A model generated the notes under the pieces. That model saw only the letters and a list, made by a program, of their open reading frames with translations. It had not been told where the DNA came from and searched no databases. From contig JADJLZ010000010.1 of the NCBI GenBank assembly GCA_016709875.1, forward strand, positions 62,001-126,000: a DNA stretch of 64,000 nt, given 5' to 3'. This document shows positions 17,183 through 26,231 of this stretch, in pieces. The DNA is from Planctomycetota bacterium. GTDB lineage: Bacteria > Planctomycetota > UBA1135 > GCA-002686595. Position 1 is the first letter of the stretch; the number at the start of each line of letters is the position of its first letter. Both the position numbers and the translations under genes were made by a program.

Positions 17183-20100
17183 TTGGCCTGGTGCCGTTCT
17201 AGGGGCGCGGGAAGAAGAGGTCCCTTCGGTGCTCGCCGCGCTGTGGCCGCCGTCTCCGTTGTGCGCTTCGTGGCAACCAAAGGCGGGCACTCAGGTGCTC
17301 CTGCCGTCATGAGCACGGGGGTGAAATCGGCCGCCGGCCTCGATCAAGCTGCGAGCAGTGCGAACCTTGGCGCGGGCGAATCTGACAGCCCGGCTAGGCG
17401 GACGGCAACGCAATCGCTGCAGGTGGTCGACAGTGTCGGGGCGCCGATCGCGAATGCACGCGTTGACAGCATTCCAAGGCCGGCTGACTGGGGAGTGCGC
17501 ATGGGGCTTGGCCGTAGATGCGGCGGCGAGGACATCCGGAACGACCACGATCACGAGCGCCATGCCAATGATGCTGGTCTCGCTGAGTTCCTGCGGAGAG
17601 GGCGAGGCGAGATGGGAGCGGATCCTGCGGGTCCGGCGCCGCGGGAAGGCCAGCGGTTGGTTTCGGTTGCTGGTTCAGCGAAAGGGGAGTGCAGCGCCTG
17701 AGCTCATCACCCTGCGAGATAGCATGGGAATCAGGTCACCGTGCCGGGCCAGGATCGGATACCCGTGCCTGCCAAAGTGGTCGAGCGTGCCGATCTCAGT
17801 GATTGGCCATGCGCATCGGGAGAGTCCAAGGAGGCCCGTAGTTTCACTCTTCTGCCCAGGGTGGTAGAGATCACGAACGCGGATGGCGAGACCTCGCTGC
17901 CCGTGCTTCCGGAGCGAGCCTGGATCCGAGCGAGCCTTGGGGACTTGGTCTCGAGCACGTGGACTGGGATCGGGTCCCACGATGTCACCCTCGAACTGCT
18001 TCCGACCTGCGATGTGCGCGGCCGCGTGGTCGACGACGACGGGCAACCGGTCTCTGAACGGGGGACGGTGTCCATCCAGACGAGGAATGGCTTCGATGGA
18101 AAGTTCCTGACTCTCACACCTGTGACTTCAGGCGGCGCCTTCGGGCCAGTGCGCCTTCCGATCGAATCCCAGGACGGCTTCATCCTCCGGTTCTTCGGTG
18201 GGGCATTGGAGGCCTCCCAACTTCAGGTCCCTGACCCTGAGCCGGCGCGACCGCCGATGTCGAAATCTGCACGAAAGGATGGGGCTTGGTGTGGACGTGC
18301 AGGTGCTCGACGACACCGACCAACCGTTGCCGAACTCCGCGGTGACTGCGCAGTGGTCGAGGGCCGACCAATGGAATCGGACCGACTGGCAGACAGACGC
18401 CAGCGGGCACGCACACCTTCGAAGACTCCCAACGGGAGAGGTCTACATCCGCGTGCGGCATCCAGGGTTCGTACCGGTCTTGAAGCAACTCTTCCGATCG
18501 GAGGAGTGGGTTCATGTTCCGGTTCGCGTCGCGATGGAAAAGGCTGCGACAATCGAGGGCTCATGTCTTCGCGACGGAACCCCCGTTCCCGACTTCTCGG
18601 TCTACTTCTTCAGCCGCAGCCCTGCAGACGGGGGACGTGTAGACATCGAGGGAAGTGCAGATGGAACGTTTCGAATCGATGAAGCGAAGCCAGGTCTCAT
18701 CACGGTGTTCGCGACATCCCAGGACACGATCCAGTCGGCTCACGTGAGCGTTTCCGTAGAGCCAGGAGCTACTGGGCACGCGTCGGTGACTCTTCCGGCG
18801 CCGCGGAGAGTTGCAGGCACCATCGTGGATGCACTGTCGGGAGAGGCTGTGCCCTCCGCGAAGGTGGCCGCGATGCTGATTTCGGGGCGAGGCGTAATCA
18901 AGCCATGGAAGGCCGCGAGCGTCGTCGACGAGCAAGGTCACTTCGAGTTGTCCGGCTTCGGCTCGGTTGAGGGGCGGATCGAGGTCTTCGCAGATGGCTT
19001 CGCTCCTCGACAGGTCTCGGTTTGGGCAGGGAGGACCAGCTTCTCGATATCGGCCACGTGGCCTTGCATCGGGCTCAAACCTCACCGTCCACCTGAAGGC
19101 AGAGGCCTCGGTGGACCTGTCGCGGTATGCGGGGACACTTGAGTCAGGTACTCGATACGTTCCCGGGGTCCAATTTGATTCGAACGGCAACGCCCGCTTC
19201 GACGGAATGTCGCCCGGCACAGCGCAGGTTTATGTCTACGCCTTCAACGGGGACTCTCTGAAGAAGCAGGTCCGGATCCGGCCGGGTAGCGCGACGAACT
19301 GCACGTTCGAACTGTACGGGGATCCGATCGAGGTCGACGTCATCCCTGCGAACGGAGCGACGCTGTCGGAGGATGGCACGTTGGTGGTCGAGCACCTCGA
19401 CGACTCGGGTGAGCAGCAGCAGGACGCTCACCTCCTGCCGAAGTCGGGGCACATTTTCCTGGAGAACGTCCACTCGAACCGATTCGTGCTCCAGGCCATC
19501 GATCCTGTCAAAGGGTTACTCGCAACGCGGAGTTTCGAATTACCCGCGGGCGAGCCTCGCCGGGTCACCTTCGAGCTACAGCCAACCGAGCAGAGGTTCC
19601 GCGTGCTCAAGCCCGACCGGACACCGATCGCGGGCGCGCTTCTGGTGCTCAAGGGGGCGCCCAATTCTGTTCGCTGGTCACAGACGTGCGCCACCGATGA
19701 TGCTGGCGAAGCAAGTGTCGCTGATCTTGGTCCGGGGGATGTGTCGGTGAGCGTGTTCCACGTCGATCACGGTTCACTACCGTGCGAATCACTGTCCACA
19801 GATGGCCAGCGGAACGGAACGATCGATGTGATGATCCCACATGGTGCCGAGACCGACCTCGAATTGAGGGATGGACCCGAGCCACTGGGTGGAGTCGAAG
19901 TCGAGATCAACGACGAGTGCGGCGCGACGATGCTCATCGGCCGCCACATTGGCGGCAACAGACGGAATCGTGCATCTCAAGCATGTCGCACCCGGCGACT
20001 ACCGCATCCTGATCGATCACCCGGGAATCTGGCGCACGACGCAGCCCATCACCGTCGGCTCGACGCCGGCGACGCTTACCGTGCAGCTACGGCGGCTTGG

Positions 20101-20389
20101 GTCGGGGCGTGTGCGGGTGCGATCCGGAGTCGAGAACCCGATCGAGGGCGCGATGGTTGAACTCGTCGATGTGACGAGCGGAACTCCGGTGGCCGATTGG
20201 ATGAAGATCGGCGACGTGCCGACGCCCGCGGGTGGGATGCGCACGAATGCGGCGGGTGAGTGGGTGGTCAACGGGCTGCCGCGCGGGAGCTATCGCTGCG
20301 TGGTGACTTCGAGTGCGGGAGCGGTGGTCGAGAAGACGCTCGAGGTGCCCGCGCAAGCGACGGGCGAGCTCGAAGTGGTCCTGCCTTAG
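17183..20389 (+). pseudogene. Decayed gene for a multi-domain CarboxypepD_reg/Ig-like surface protein (many frameshifts)
   Basis: No single frame covers this gene, yet conserved-looking segments follow one another in changing frames. A hydrophobic start (ARRAVAAVSVVRFVA) is followed by QVVDSVGAPIANARVDS, then VTLELLPTCDVRGRVVDDDG, GATADVEICTKGWGL, VDVQVLDDTDQPLPNS, VSVEPGATGHASVTLPAP, REDQLLDIGHVALHRA, LTVHLKAEASVDLSRY and, at the end, GIVHLKHVAPGDYRILIDHP. These are serial carboxypeptidase-regulatory or Ig-like beta domains of an envelope protein that would be over 1,000 residues long. Frame changes lie near 18240, 18290, 19035, 19075, 19945 and 19965, plus in-frame stops at about 17699-17722. 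From 17741 on, every shift is equivalent to losing one base. Third-position GC is lower than in flanking genes. The final 170 residues are open to 20389. Confidence 0.7.
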
Positions 20390-20624
20390 TCGGCGGGGGG
20401 GCGCGAGAGGAGGGCGAGCGGGCAAGCGAGCCGCGGGGCGTTGGGCGCGTGGCGTTGAACGGGGGCGGTGGGCGCCGAGATCGGCCTGGCGGCAGCTCGC
20501 GGCAGGTCCGTCCCGGATGAGGTTCCGGCTTCGTCCGCCGGCCTCAAGCCCCTCAAGCACCGGACGGTCGCGGCCGAAGACATCGAAGAAGCTTCCATGT
20601 CCCCTCCGGCCGGGCACGCGGCCG

Positions 20625-20642
20625 GGGGGGAGCCCGCCCCCC
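20625..20642 (+). terminator. G6/C6 hairpin upstream of the glycan locus
   Basis: GGGGGG (20625-20630) can pair with CCCCCC (20637-20642) over a 6-base loop; an overlapping alternative stem, ccggcc/ggccgg, lies just upstream. It sits between the decayed surface-protein gene and the first glycan gene. The 274 bp from 20390 to 20663 hold nothing else that I can support. Confidence 0.25.
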
Positions 20643-20663
20643 GCGCCGCCGAGACGACTGTAC

Positions 20664-21639
20664 ATGCCGACACGCACGCTGACCCCGCAACCCAAGGGCT
20701 TCCACGGCGACCGTCACCTGCTGCGTTTCGTGGACAAGCTCGCGGAGCGCACGCGCGTGTTCGTCGAGACGGGCTCGAACGTCGGCTCGACGCTGGGGTA
20801 CGTGGCGCGCAGGTTCCCCGCGCTCGAGTGCCTGTCGTGCGAGCCGGATGGGGACGCGTTTGCGGTCGCGCGTGAGCACGCGTGCACACGCGAGGGAGTG
20901 AGTTTGTACCGCGAGAGCTCGCAGGACTTCCTGCGGCGGATCGCGAAGGAGCACAACGTGCTGTATTCGCGGCCGTTGCTCGCCTGGCTGGACGCGCACG
21001 GGTACGGCTTCGAATGGCCGTTGCGCGAGGAGGTGCGCTTCTTCACGGAAAAGTTCGCGCGCGGGTACCTGCTGATCGACGACTTCCGCGTGCCGCACGA
21101 CGCGCGTTTTGGGTGGGACGAGTACGCGGGACAGGCGTGCGAGTTCGCGTACATCCAGAGCTCGATCGCGCCGGGCGCGAAATGGCGCCTGTACTACCCG
21201 GCGTACTCCGAACACACGTCCGAGTGGCACCCGCTGCGCGGATGGGGACTGCTGCAGTTCACGCGCGGCGGCGAGGAACTCGAGGCGCTGGAGAAGCAGA
21301 TGCCCGAGCTGTGCCTCTTCTCGGCAGCGAGCCGTGCGGCAAGGAAGCACTCCGAGATCCCGAAGGCGGGGGAGTTGAGGATCGTGACGCCGAGCGCGAG
21401 CGCGGATGCAACGGCTTCCGGCGTCGCGCGCGCGCTGGACAAATCGAATACGGGCACGAACAACCAGCAGCACACGGACAAGCACATGAACAACAGCCTG
21501 GCCACGAAGATCAATCCGAGCACGCACACGAACCCGATCGACAGCGCCAGCACGGATACGAACCCGAGTGAACGCTCGGGCACGCACACGAACGCGACGC
21601 CGACGGCGCGCGGGGGCTCACACCGAACCGACGGACCGC
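20664..21639 (+). CDS. SAM-methyltransferase-like N-terminal module of a frameshifted two-methyltransferase gene
   Basis: First half of what appears to have been one gene. Residues about 14-250 resemble a class I SAM-dependent methyltransferase: VFVETGSNVGSTLGYVAR fits motif I (Gly-rich loop) and LECLSCEPD fits motif II, whose acidic residue contacts the ribose. After about residue 255 the chain becomes a low-complexity Asn/His/Thr-rich linker of about ten-residue repeats. This frame has no stop here: it stays open through the downstream gene and into the epimerase gene, which is not credible for one protein. Dropping one G from the G5 run at 21612-21616 keeps the repeat pattern and joins this half to the FkbM half. 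The end given here is therefore nominal. Confidence 0.6.
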
Positions 21640-21717
21640 ATGGGGGCGCACACACACCCGATCGAGCGCTCGGGAGCCCATTCGAACTCGAAATCCGGTG
21701 CGAGCACGCATACGAGC
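21519..21717 (+). repeat. Degenerate ten-residue His/Thr-rich coding repeat spanning a G5 run
   Basis: Imperfect 30-33 base repeats with acgcacacgaacccg-like cores encode units such as STHTNPIDSA, STDTNPSERSG and THTNATPTARG, then, after one base is skipped at 21612-21616, AHTEPTDRMG, AHTHPIERSG and AHSNSKSG. The pattern continues in register only if the frame changes at the G5 run. It would form a flexible linker between two methyltransferase modules. Confidence 0.7.
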
Positions 21718-22692
21718 GACGCGAAGCGCGCAGCGGCTGTGGCCGAGCCGCGCAAGGTGTCGAACGCGCCTGCGATCTCCTCGGAGACGGATTTCGACGC
21801 GGTCATCGCCTTCCTGCGCGCCGAGCTGCGCGCGGATCCGAGCTCGGCCACGAAGTGGAACGACCTGGGCGTGTGCCTGGTGCACAAGAACGATGGCGAT
21901 GGCGCGCTGATCGCCTTCGGCGAGGCGTTGCTGCTCGATCCGACGCACGCCGATGCGCGCGCGAACCTGCGCCTCGTGCTCGACACGCTGTACGGAAACG
22001 AAGGGCGGCCGATGCCCGTCGCGCCGGGGTCCTGGGGCTGCAACCCCGGGCGCAATCCGATCGAGGACCTGAAAGCGATCCTCGGCGCTGGAGTGCGCGT
22101 GATCGTCGACGGTGGCTCGCACAAGGGGGACTCGGTCACGCGGCTGCGCGCGGCCTTCCCGGGAGCGACGATCCATGCCTTCGAGGCGCTGCCGGAGTTC
22201 GCGCAGGGACTGCGAACGCGCTTTGCCGAGGACCGCGGGCTCGTCGTGCACGCGGCGGCGCTCGCGGAGGAGGGCGGCCGCTTGCGCATGCGCATCACGG
22301 GCGACGCGAGCCTCTCGACGCTGCACGAGCCGAGCGCGCTCGAGCGGCGTTGCCGGAACACGGACCACGCGGGGGTCGCGGAGCAGGATGTGCTCGCGCT
22401 GCCGCTGCGCGATGCGGTGCAGGGCGGGATCGACCTCTTGCACCTCGACCTGAACGGCGGCGAGGCGGCGGCACTGCTAGGGGCGGGCGAGCGCCTGCAC
22501 GGCGTGCGCAGCCTGCTCGTGCGCGTCGCGCTGCAGGAACTGCACGTTGGCGGGCCGGTGTTCAGCGATCTCGACGTGTTCCTGCGCGCACAGGGATTCC
22601 GGCTCTTCCACCTCTACAACCTCTGGTGCCATGCGGACGGACAGGTCACGTCCGCCGCGGCCCTCTACACCAACGAGCGTCACTTCTCATGA
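21640..22692 (+). CDS. TPR plus FkbM-family methyltransferase
   Basis: FkbM-type SAM methyltransferase, commonly used to O-methylate sugars of surface polysaccharides. After a His/Thr-rich lead-in comes one TPR-like pair (SATKWNDLGVCLVHKNDGDG, about residues 65-100). The catalytic domain follows, with motif I VIVDGGSHKGDSVTRLRAAF and motif II ATIHAFEALPE, then LLHLDLNGGEAAALLGAG, where FkbM enzymes have the xxDxxG motif. The usable start in this frame is ATG 21640 (a GTG lies at 21568), but the repeat region suggests that this is the C-terminal half of the upstream frame, separated by one base at the G5 run. Its stop overlaps the start of the epimerase gene (ATGA at 22689). Confidence 0.75.
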   Translation: MGAHTHPIERSGAHSNSKSGASTHTSDAKRAAAVAEPRKVSNAPAISSETDFDAVIAFLRAELRADPSSATKWNDLGVCLVHKNDGDGALIAFGEALLLDPTHADARANLRLVLDTLYGNEGRPMPVAPGSWGCNPGRNPIEDLKAILGAGVRVIVDGGSHKGDSVTRLRAAFPGATIHAFEALPEFAQGLRTRFAEDRGLVVHAAALAEEGGRLRMRITGDASLSTLHEPSALERRCRNTDHAGVAEQDVLALPLRDAVQGGIDLLHLDLNGGEAAALLGAGERLHGVRSLLVRVALQELHVGGPVFSDLDVFLRAQGFRLFHLYNLWCHADGQVTSAAALYTNERHFS

Positions 22693-23759
22693 AGTCCACC
22701 CTCCTCGTCACGGGCTCGAGCGGGCTGATCGGTTCGGAAGCGGTGCGCTACTTCGCGGGCCTGGGTCATTCGATCGTAGGCGCCGACAACAACGGCAGGC
22801 GCGACTTCTTCGGGCCGGGTGGCGACACGCAGGCGACGCTCGAGTCGCTGCGGCGCGAGGTGCCGGGCTTCGAGCACACCGAGCTCGACGTGCGCGACCG
22901 GGAAGGCGTCGCGAGGCTCGTGAAGCGGGTTCGCCCGCGCGCGGTGATCCACTGCGCGGCGCAGCCCTCGCACGATCTGGCGAAGGCGCGGCCTTTCGAC
23001 GATTTCGAGACCAACGCCAACGGCACGCTGAACCTGCTCGAGGCAGTGCGTCACGCCGCGCCCGACTCGCCCTTCGTGTTCCTCTCGACGAACAAGGTCT
23101 ATGGCGACGCGCCCAATGAAGTGCCGCGCGTCGAGCTCCCGACGCGCTTCGACTATGCGCGCGAGGAGGACCACGAAGGGATCTCCGAGGACTGCCGCAT
23201 CGATGCGTCGATGCACAGCCTCTTCGGCGTCTCGAAGACCTCGGCCGACCTGCTCGTCCAGGAGTACGGCCGCTACTTCGGTATCCCGACCGTGTGCTTC
23301 CGCGCCGGCTGCATGAGCGGGCCGCAGCACGCCGGGGTGGAACTGCACGGCTTCCTCTCCTACCTGGTGAAGAGTGCCGTCAGCGGGCGTGAGTACACCG
23401 TGATCGGCCACGCGGGCAAGCAGGTGCGCGACCAGATCCACGCGCACGACGTGTGCAGCGCGATCGAGGCCTGGCTCGAGAAGCCGCGACCGGCGGCGGT
23501 CTACAACCTCGGCGGCGGGCGCGAGAGCAACGGTTCGGTGCTCGAGTGCATGTCGATGATCGGCGAACTGCTCGGCTCGCGCGTGGTGCACAGCCACGAT
23601 CCGCGTCCGCGCGCGGGCGACCACGTGTGCTACATCAGCGACATGCGCCGCTTCCGCGATGACCACCCGCGCTGGAGCCTCTCGCGCCGGCTGCCGGACA
23701 TGCTGGCGGAGATGGTGCGCCTGGAACTGGACTCACGGCAGATGGCGCTCTCGGCCTGA
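22689..23759 (+). CDS. NAD-dependent epimerase/dehydratase (SDR), CDP-paratose 2-epimerase-like
   Basis: Extended short-chain dehydrogenase/reductase of 356 residues acting on a nucleotide sugar, probably cytoplasmic. The N-terminal NAD site GSSGLIGSEA fits GxxGxxG. FETNANGTLNLLEAVR, FLSTNKVYGDAP and GKQVRDQIHAHDV match the CDP-tyvelose/paratose epimerase (RfbE) group closely. The catalytic YxxxK is changed: the sequence reads SLFGVSK, with Phe in the Tyr position and the Lys kept. I recall the same form in relatives, so it may be a subfamily trait rather than damage. It follows the FkbM gene with an ATGA overlap and lies 5 bp before the fucosyltransferase gene, so it probably makes or edits a sugar for the same surface glycan. 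Confidence 0.85.
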   Translation: MKSTLLVTGSSGLIGSEAVRYFAGLGHSIVGADNNGRRDFFGPGGDTQATLESLRREVPGFEHTELDVRDREGVARLVKRVRPRAVIHCAAQPSHDLAKARPFDDFETNANGTLNLLEAVRHAAPDSPFVFLSTNKVYGDAPNEVPRVELPTRFDYAREEDHEGISEDCRIDASMHSLFGVSKTSADLLVQEYGRYFGIPTVCFRAGCMSGPQHAGVELHGFLSYLVKSAVSGREYTVIGHAGKQVRDQIHAHDVCSAIEAWLEKPRPAAVYNLGGGRESNGSVLECMSMIGELLGSRVVHSHDPRPRAGDHVCYISDMRRFRDDHPRWSLSRRLPDMLAEMVRLELDSRQMALSA

Positions 23760-23764
23760 ACGCC

Positions 23765-24682
23765 ATGCGCATCGCCTTCCTCGATTTCTGGCCGAGCTTC
23801 GAAGCGCACGAGTTCGCCAAGCGCTTCCCCGTGCTCGGCGAGGTAGCTCTTCTGGAGTACGTCGAGGACGCGCGCGCGGCCGAACTGGTCGTGTTCTCGT
23901 GCTTCCCTGGCGGTCATCGCGCCGCGCCGCGCGATCCGCGCGTCCATGCCGGGGCGCAGGGTGTGCGCCTGTACTACACGGGCGAGAACGTGCTGCCCGA
24001 CTTCTCGACCTGCGAGTTCGCGATGTCGTTTGCGCGCGAGATCGTGGATGCGCGCCACCTGCGCGTGCCGAACTACGTCGGGACGCAGGCGCTGCACGGA
24101 TTCCCGCTCGACGGCCTGCACGTGACCGCAGGCGACCCCGCCGCGTTGCGGCGCGCGAAGACGCGCTTTTGCAGTTATGTCCAGGGCAACCGCGTTCCGA
24201 TGCGCGAGGCCTTCGTGCAGGCTCTGATGCGCTACAAGCAGGTCGACTGCGCGGGGCCTTCGCTCAACAACATCGGCTTCGTCGCCGATCGCAAGCGCAA
24301 GTACGAGCTCTTCCGCGAGAGCAAGTTCGCCGTGACCTTCGAGAACGAGGCCGTGGTCGGCTACACGAGCGAGAAGCTGCCCGACGCGCTGCTCACGAAC
24401 TGCGTGCCGATCTACTGGGGCGATCCGACGGTCGAACTCGACTTCGACGGGCGCGGTTTCCTGAACCGGCGCGACTTCGCGAGCGACGCGGCGCTCGTCG
24501 CGCGCATCGCCGAGCTCGACCAGGACGACGCGGCCTACGAGGCGATGCTTGCCGCTCCACGTCTTTCGCACGCTCGAGCAAGAGACGGCACCGACCCGGC
24601 CACGCTGCGCGCCTTCTTCGAGACTGTCTGCGCGAGGGCCCAGCAGGGCCCGCGTCCCCGACGTCCCGTGCTCTCGGCTTGA
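23765..24682 (+). CDS. Glycosyltransferase family 10 (alpha-fucosyltransferase-like)
   Basis: Protein of 305 residues in the GT10 fucosyltransferase family, transferring fucose or a related 6-deoxysugar from a GDP-sugar to a glycan. The family donor-site signature is present at about residues 180-215: KFAVTFENEAVVGYTSEKLP, where FEN and YxSEK match, followed by TNCVPIYWGDP. There is no signal peptide or membrane span; bacterial members act at the cytoplasmic face. It is the last gene of the glycan locus, 5 bp after the SDR gene. The exact donor and acceptor cannot be read from sequence. Confidence 0.87.
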   Translation: MRIAFLDFWPSFEAHEFAKRFPVLGEVALLEYVEDARAAELVVFSCFPGGHRAAPRDPRVHAGAQGVRLYYTGENVLPDFSTCEFAMSFAREIVDARHLRVPNYVGTQALHGFPLDGLHVTAGDPAALRRAKTRFCSYVQGNRVPMREAFVQALMRYKQVDCAGPSLNNIGFVADRKRKYELFRESKFAVTFENEAVVGYTSEKLPDALLTNCVPIYWGDPTVELDFDGRGFLNRRDFASDAALVARIAELDQDDAAYEAMLAAPRLSHARARDGTDPATLRAFFETVCARAQQGPRPRRPVLSA

Positions 24683-24717
24683 CGCGCGTGCCTCTCGCGC
24701 GAGAGGATCGCTCGCGC

Positions 24718-25122
24718 ATGGCCCGCAAGGAACCTGAACCGCCGCACGAGCTCGATCCGCTGAAGGGCGGGTTGAAGCACAGTCCCTTCGCAGCGTTGCG
24801 CGGGAAGGTCGAGGGTCGTGAGCTGCCGAGCCGCGCAGCCGCGAAACCTGCCGCACCCAGCTCGGCAAAGCCGGCCACCGCGCCCGGTCGCATCACGGTG
24901 CGCATCGAGCGCACCGGCCGCGGCGGCAAGACGGTCACGATCGCGGATGGGCCGGGGCTGCACGGCCCGCCGCTCGAGCCGCTCGCGCGCGAGATCGCGC
25001 GCGGCATGGGGACGGGCGCGCGCGTCGAGAACTCGACGATCGTGGTACAGGGCGACCAGCGCGAGCGGCTCGTCGCCTGGTTGGGCAAGCACGGCTTCGG
25101 CGGCGCGGTCGCGGGGAACTGA
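24718..25122 (+). CDS. SUI1/YciH translation-initiation-factor-like protein
   Basis: Small cytoplasmic protein of 134 residues. Its C-terminal 75 residues match the eIF1/SUI1 fold of bacterial YciH: VRIERTGRGGKTVTIADG is the beta-hairpin signature, and NSTIVVQGDQRERLVAWLG ends the domain. The N-terminal 60 residues are Pro/Ala-rich and variable, as in other YciH proteins. Bacterial members can influence start-codon selection, but their physiological role is poorly defined. The start is ATG 24718 and the stop lies 2 bp before the YwiC-like gene. Confidence 0.88.
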   Translation: MARKEPEPPHELDPLKGGLKHSPFAALRGKVEGRELPSRAAAKPAAPSSAKPATAPGRITVRIERTGRGGKTVTIADGPGLHGPPLEPLAREIARGMGTGARVENSTIVVQGDQRERLVAWLGKHGFGGAVAGN

Positions 25123-25124
25123 GC

Positions 25125-25742
25125 ATGGCGGCCGGCCTGCGACGAGCTCCCGATCCGGCGCGCGCTCACGGTGCGTGGGTGTACCTCTTCGTCTCGGTGC
25201 TCGCCGGCACGCTGGCCGCGCGCGGACAGGGCAGCATCGCCGCGCTGTGCGCCGGCCTGGCTTTCGTCGGCGTGTTCGTCGCCTCGAGTGCGATCGCCGT
25301 GCGTCCGCGGCCCTGGCGGCTGCGCTTTGCGAGCGGTGCGCTCTTCGCGGCGGCCTGCGCGGCGAGCGGGCTCGCGCTGGGAGCGGAGCCGATGTTCCTC
25401 GTCTACTCGATGGTGGCGCTCTTCCCGAGCGCCGCGGCGGTGTGGTTCGCCGCGCAGCAGGGCTTCCTCTCGCCGCCCGCGCTCGTCTTCGGCGTGCTGG
25501 GCCTCACGGTGGCGGCGCCCGCGGCCGCGTGCGCCGGCGGGACGAGCCCGCAGCTGGGCTTCCTGCTGCTCGGTCTGCTCGCACCCTTCTTCGCCTGGCG
25601 CACCTGGAAGACGCGCGCGGCCCTCGGCGGCGGTGCGGGTTTCGACAAGGCGCGCCTGCGTCGGTTGGGATTGCGCGAGGCCGCGCTGGCGGCGGCGTGG
25701 ATGCTCGCCTGCGTGGGCGTGGTGCACCTCGTCGCACGCTGA
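25125..25742 (+). CDS. YwiC-like integral membrane protein
   Basis: Polytopic inner-membrane protein of 205 residues with about six hydrophobic helices. It begins with the family-typical ARAHGAWVYLFVSVLAG, in which the HGAW near the N-terminus marks the YwiC family, and continues with AFVGVFVASSAIAVRPRP. Helices run at roughly residues 15-60, 70-90, 95-115, 120-140, 145-160 and 183-203. Family function is unknown; Bacillus ywiC lies near nitrate-respiration genes, but no such gene is here. It begins 2 bp after the SUI1-like gene and converges with the next gene. Confidence 0.75.
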   Translation: MAAGLRRAPDPARAHGAWVYLFVSVLAGTLAARGQGSIAALCAGLAFVGVFVASSAIAVRPRPWRLRFASGALFAAACAASGLALGAEPMFLVYSMVALFPSAAAVWFAAQQGFLSPPALVFGVLGLTVAAPAAACAGGTSPQLGFLLLGLLAPFFAWRTWKTRAALGGGAGFDKARLRRLGLREAALAAAWMLACVGVVHLVAR

Positions 25743-25751
25743 CGCGCGAGT

Positions 25752-26210
25752 TCAGCCCTTCGCGATCTCGTAGATGCCGTGGCGCCCGCCGCGCAGCTCG
25801 CCCATGCGCACGAGCTGGTTCCAGACCTCGGGCGTGAAGCGCGCGGGCGGCTGGATGCCGATGATGCTGGAAGCCTGGCCGGTGCTCATGCCGCGGCCTC
25901 CGATGCCGGACTCGGCGTCGAGCAGCGTCGCTTTCAGCGTCTTGTGGAAGGCTTTCATCGCGCGGCGCAGCGTCTCCTGGTCCTGCGCGGGCAGCGGGCG
26001 CTTGCCGGCGAACCAGAGCTCGACGATCGCGCGCAGCACGGGGGCGTCCTTGGCGTCGATCGCCGCGGCGACGTCGGGATCGCTCGTGCGCACGACGCCG
26101 AGGACGGATGCCGCTTTCTCCCAGGCCGCCGCGTTGGCGGGATCGTTCTGGAGCTCGACGGCACAGGACTCGAGGGCGCGGCTGATGAGCGAGACGGCGG
26201 GGTCGAACAT
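25752..26210 (-). CDS. Conserved-looking cytoplasmic protein of unknown function
   Basis: Protein of 152 residues with no signal peptide or membrane span; I do not recognise the family. It is mainly helical up to residue 100 (DAPVLRAIVELWFAGKRPLP, then LRRAMKAFHKTLKATLLDAE), followed by a short Gly-rich turn (ESGIGGRGMSTGQASS) and a C-terminal helix-turn that resembles a small winged domain (FTPEVWNQLVRMGELRGGRH). The codon pattern is that of a real gene. It lies 21 bp before the secreted-protein gene on its own strand in coordinates, so it could be co-transcribed downstream of another promoter. Function open. Confidence 0.6.
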   Translation of the reverse strand: MFDPAVSLISRALESCAVELQNDPANAAAWEKAASVLGVVRTSDPDVAAAIDAKDAPVLRAIVELWFAGKRPLPAQDQETLRRAMKAFHKTLKATLLDAESGIGGRGMSTGQASSIIGIQPPARFTPEVWNQLVRMGELRGGRHGIYEIAKG

Positions 26211-26231
26211 GGGCCTGATGATAGCCCCGGA

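Noticed and set aside
21519..21717. CRISPR-like or tandem DNA repeat
   Set aside because: The units are imperfect, follow codon length and encode a protein repeat; there are no spacers.
20313..23759. One open frame of 1148 codons spanning the glycan locus
   Set aside because: It fuses a methyltransferase-like module, out-of-frame Arg-rich text over the FkbM gene, and the epimerase. The true coding frame changes at 21612-21616 and the epimerase has its own start at 22689.
24718..25122. SUI1-like protein as a eukaryotic or archaeal transfer
   Set aside because: Bacterial YciH proteins have the same fold and length, so no transfer is needed.
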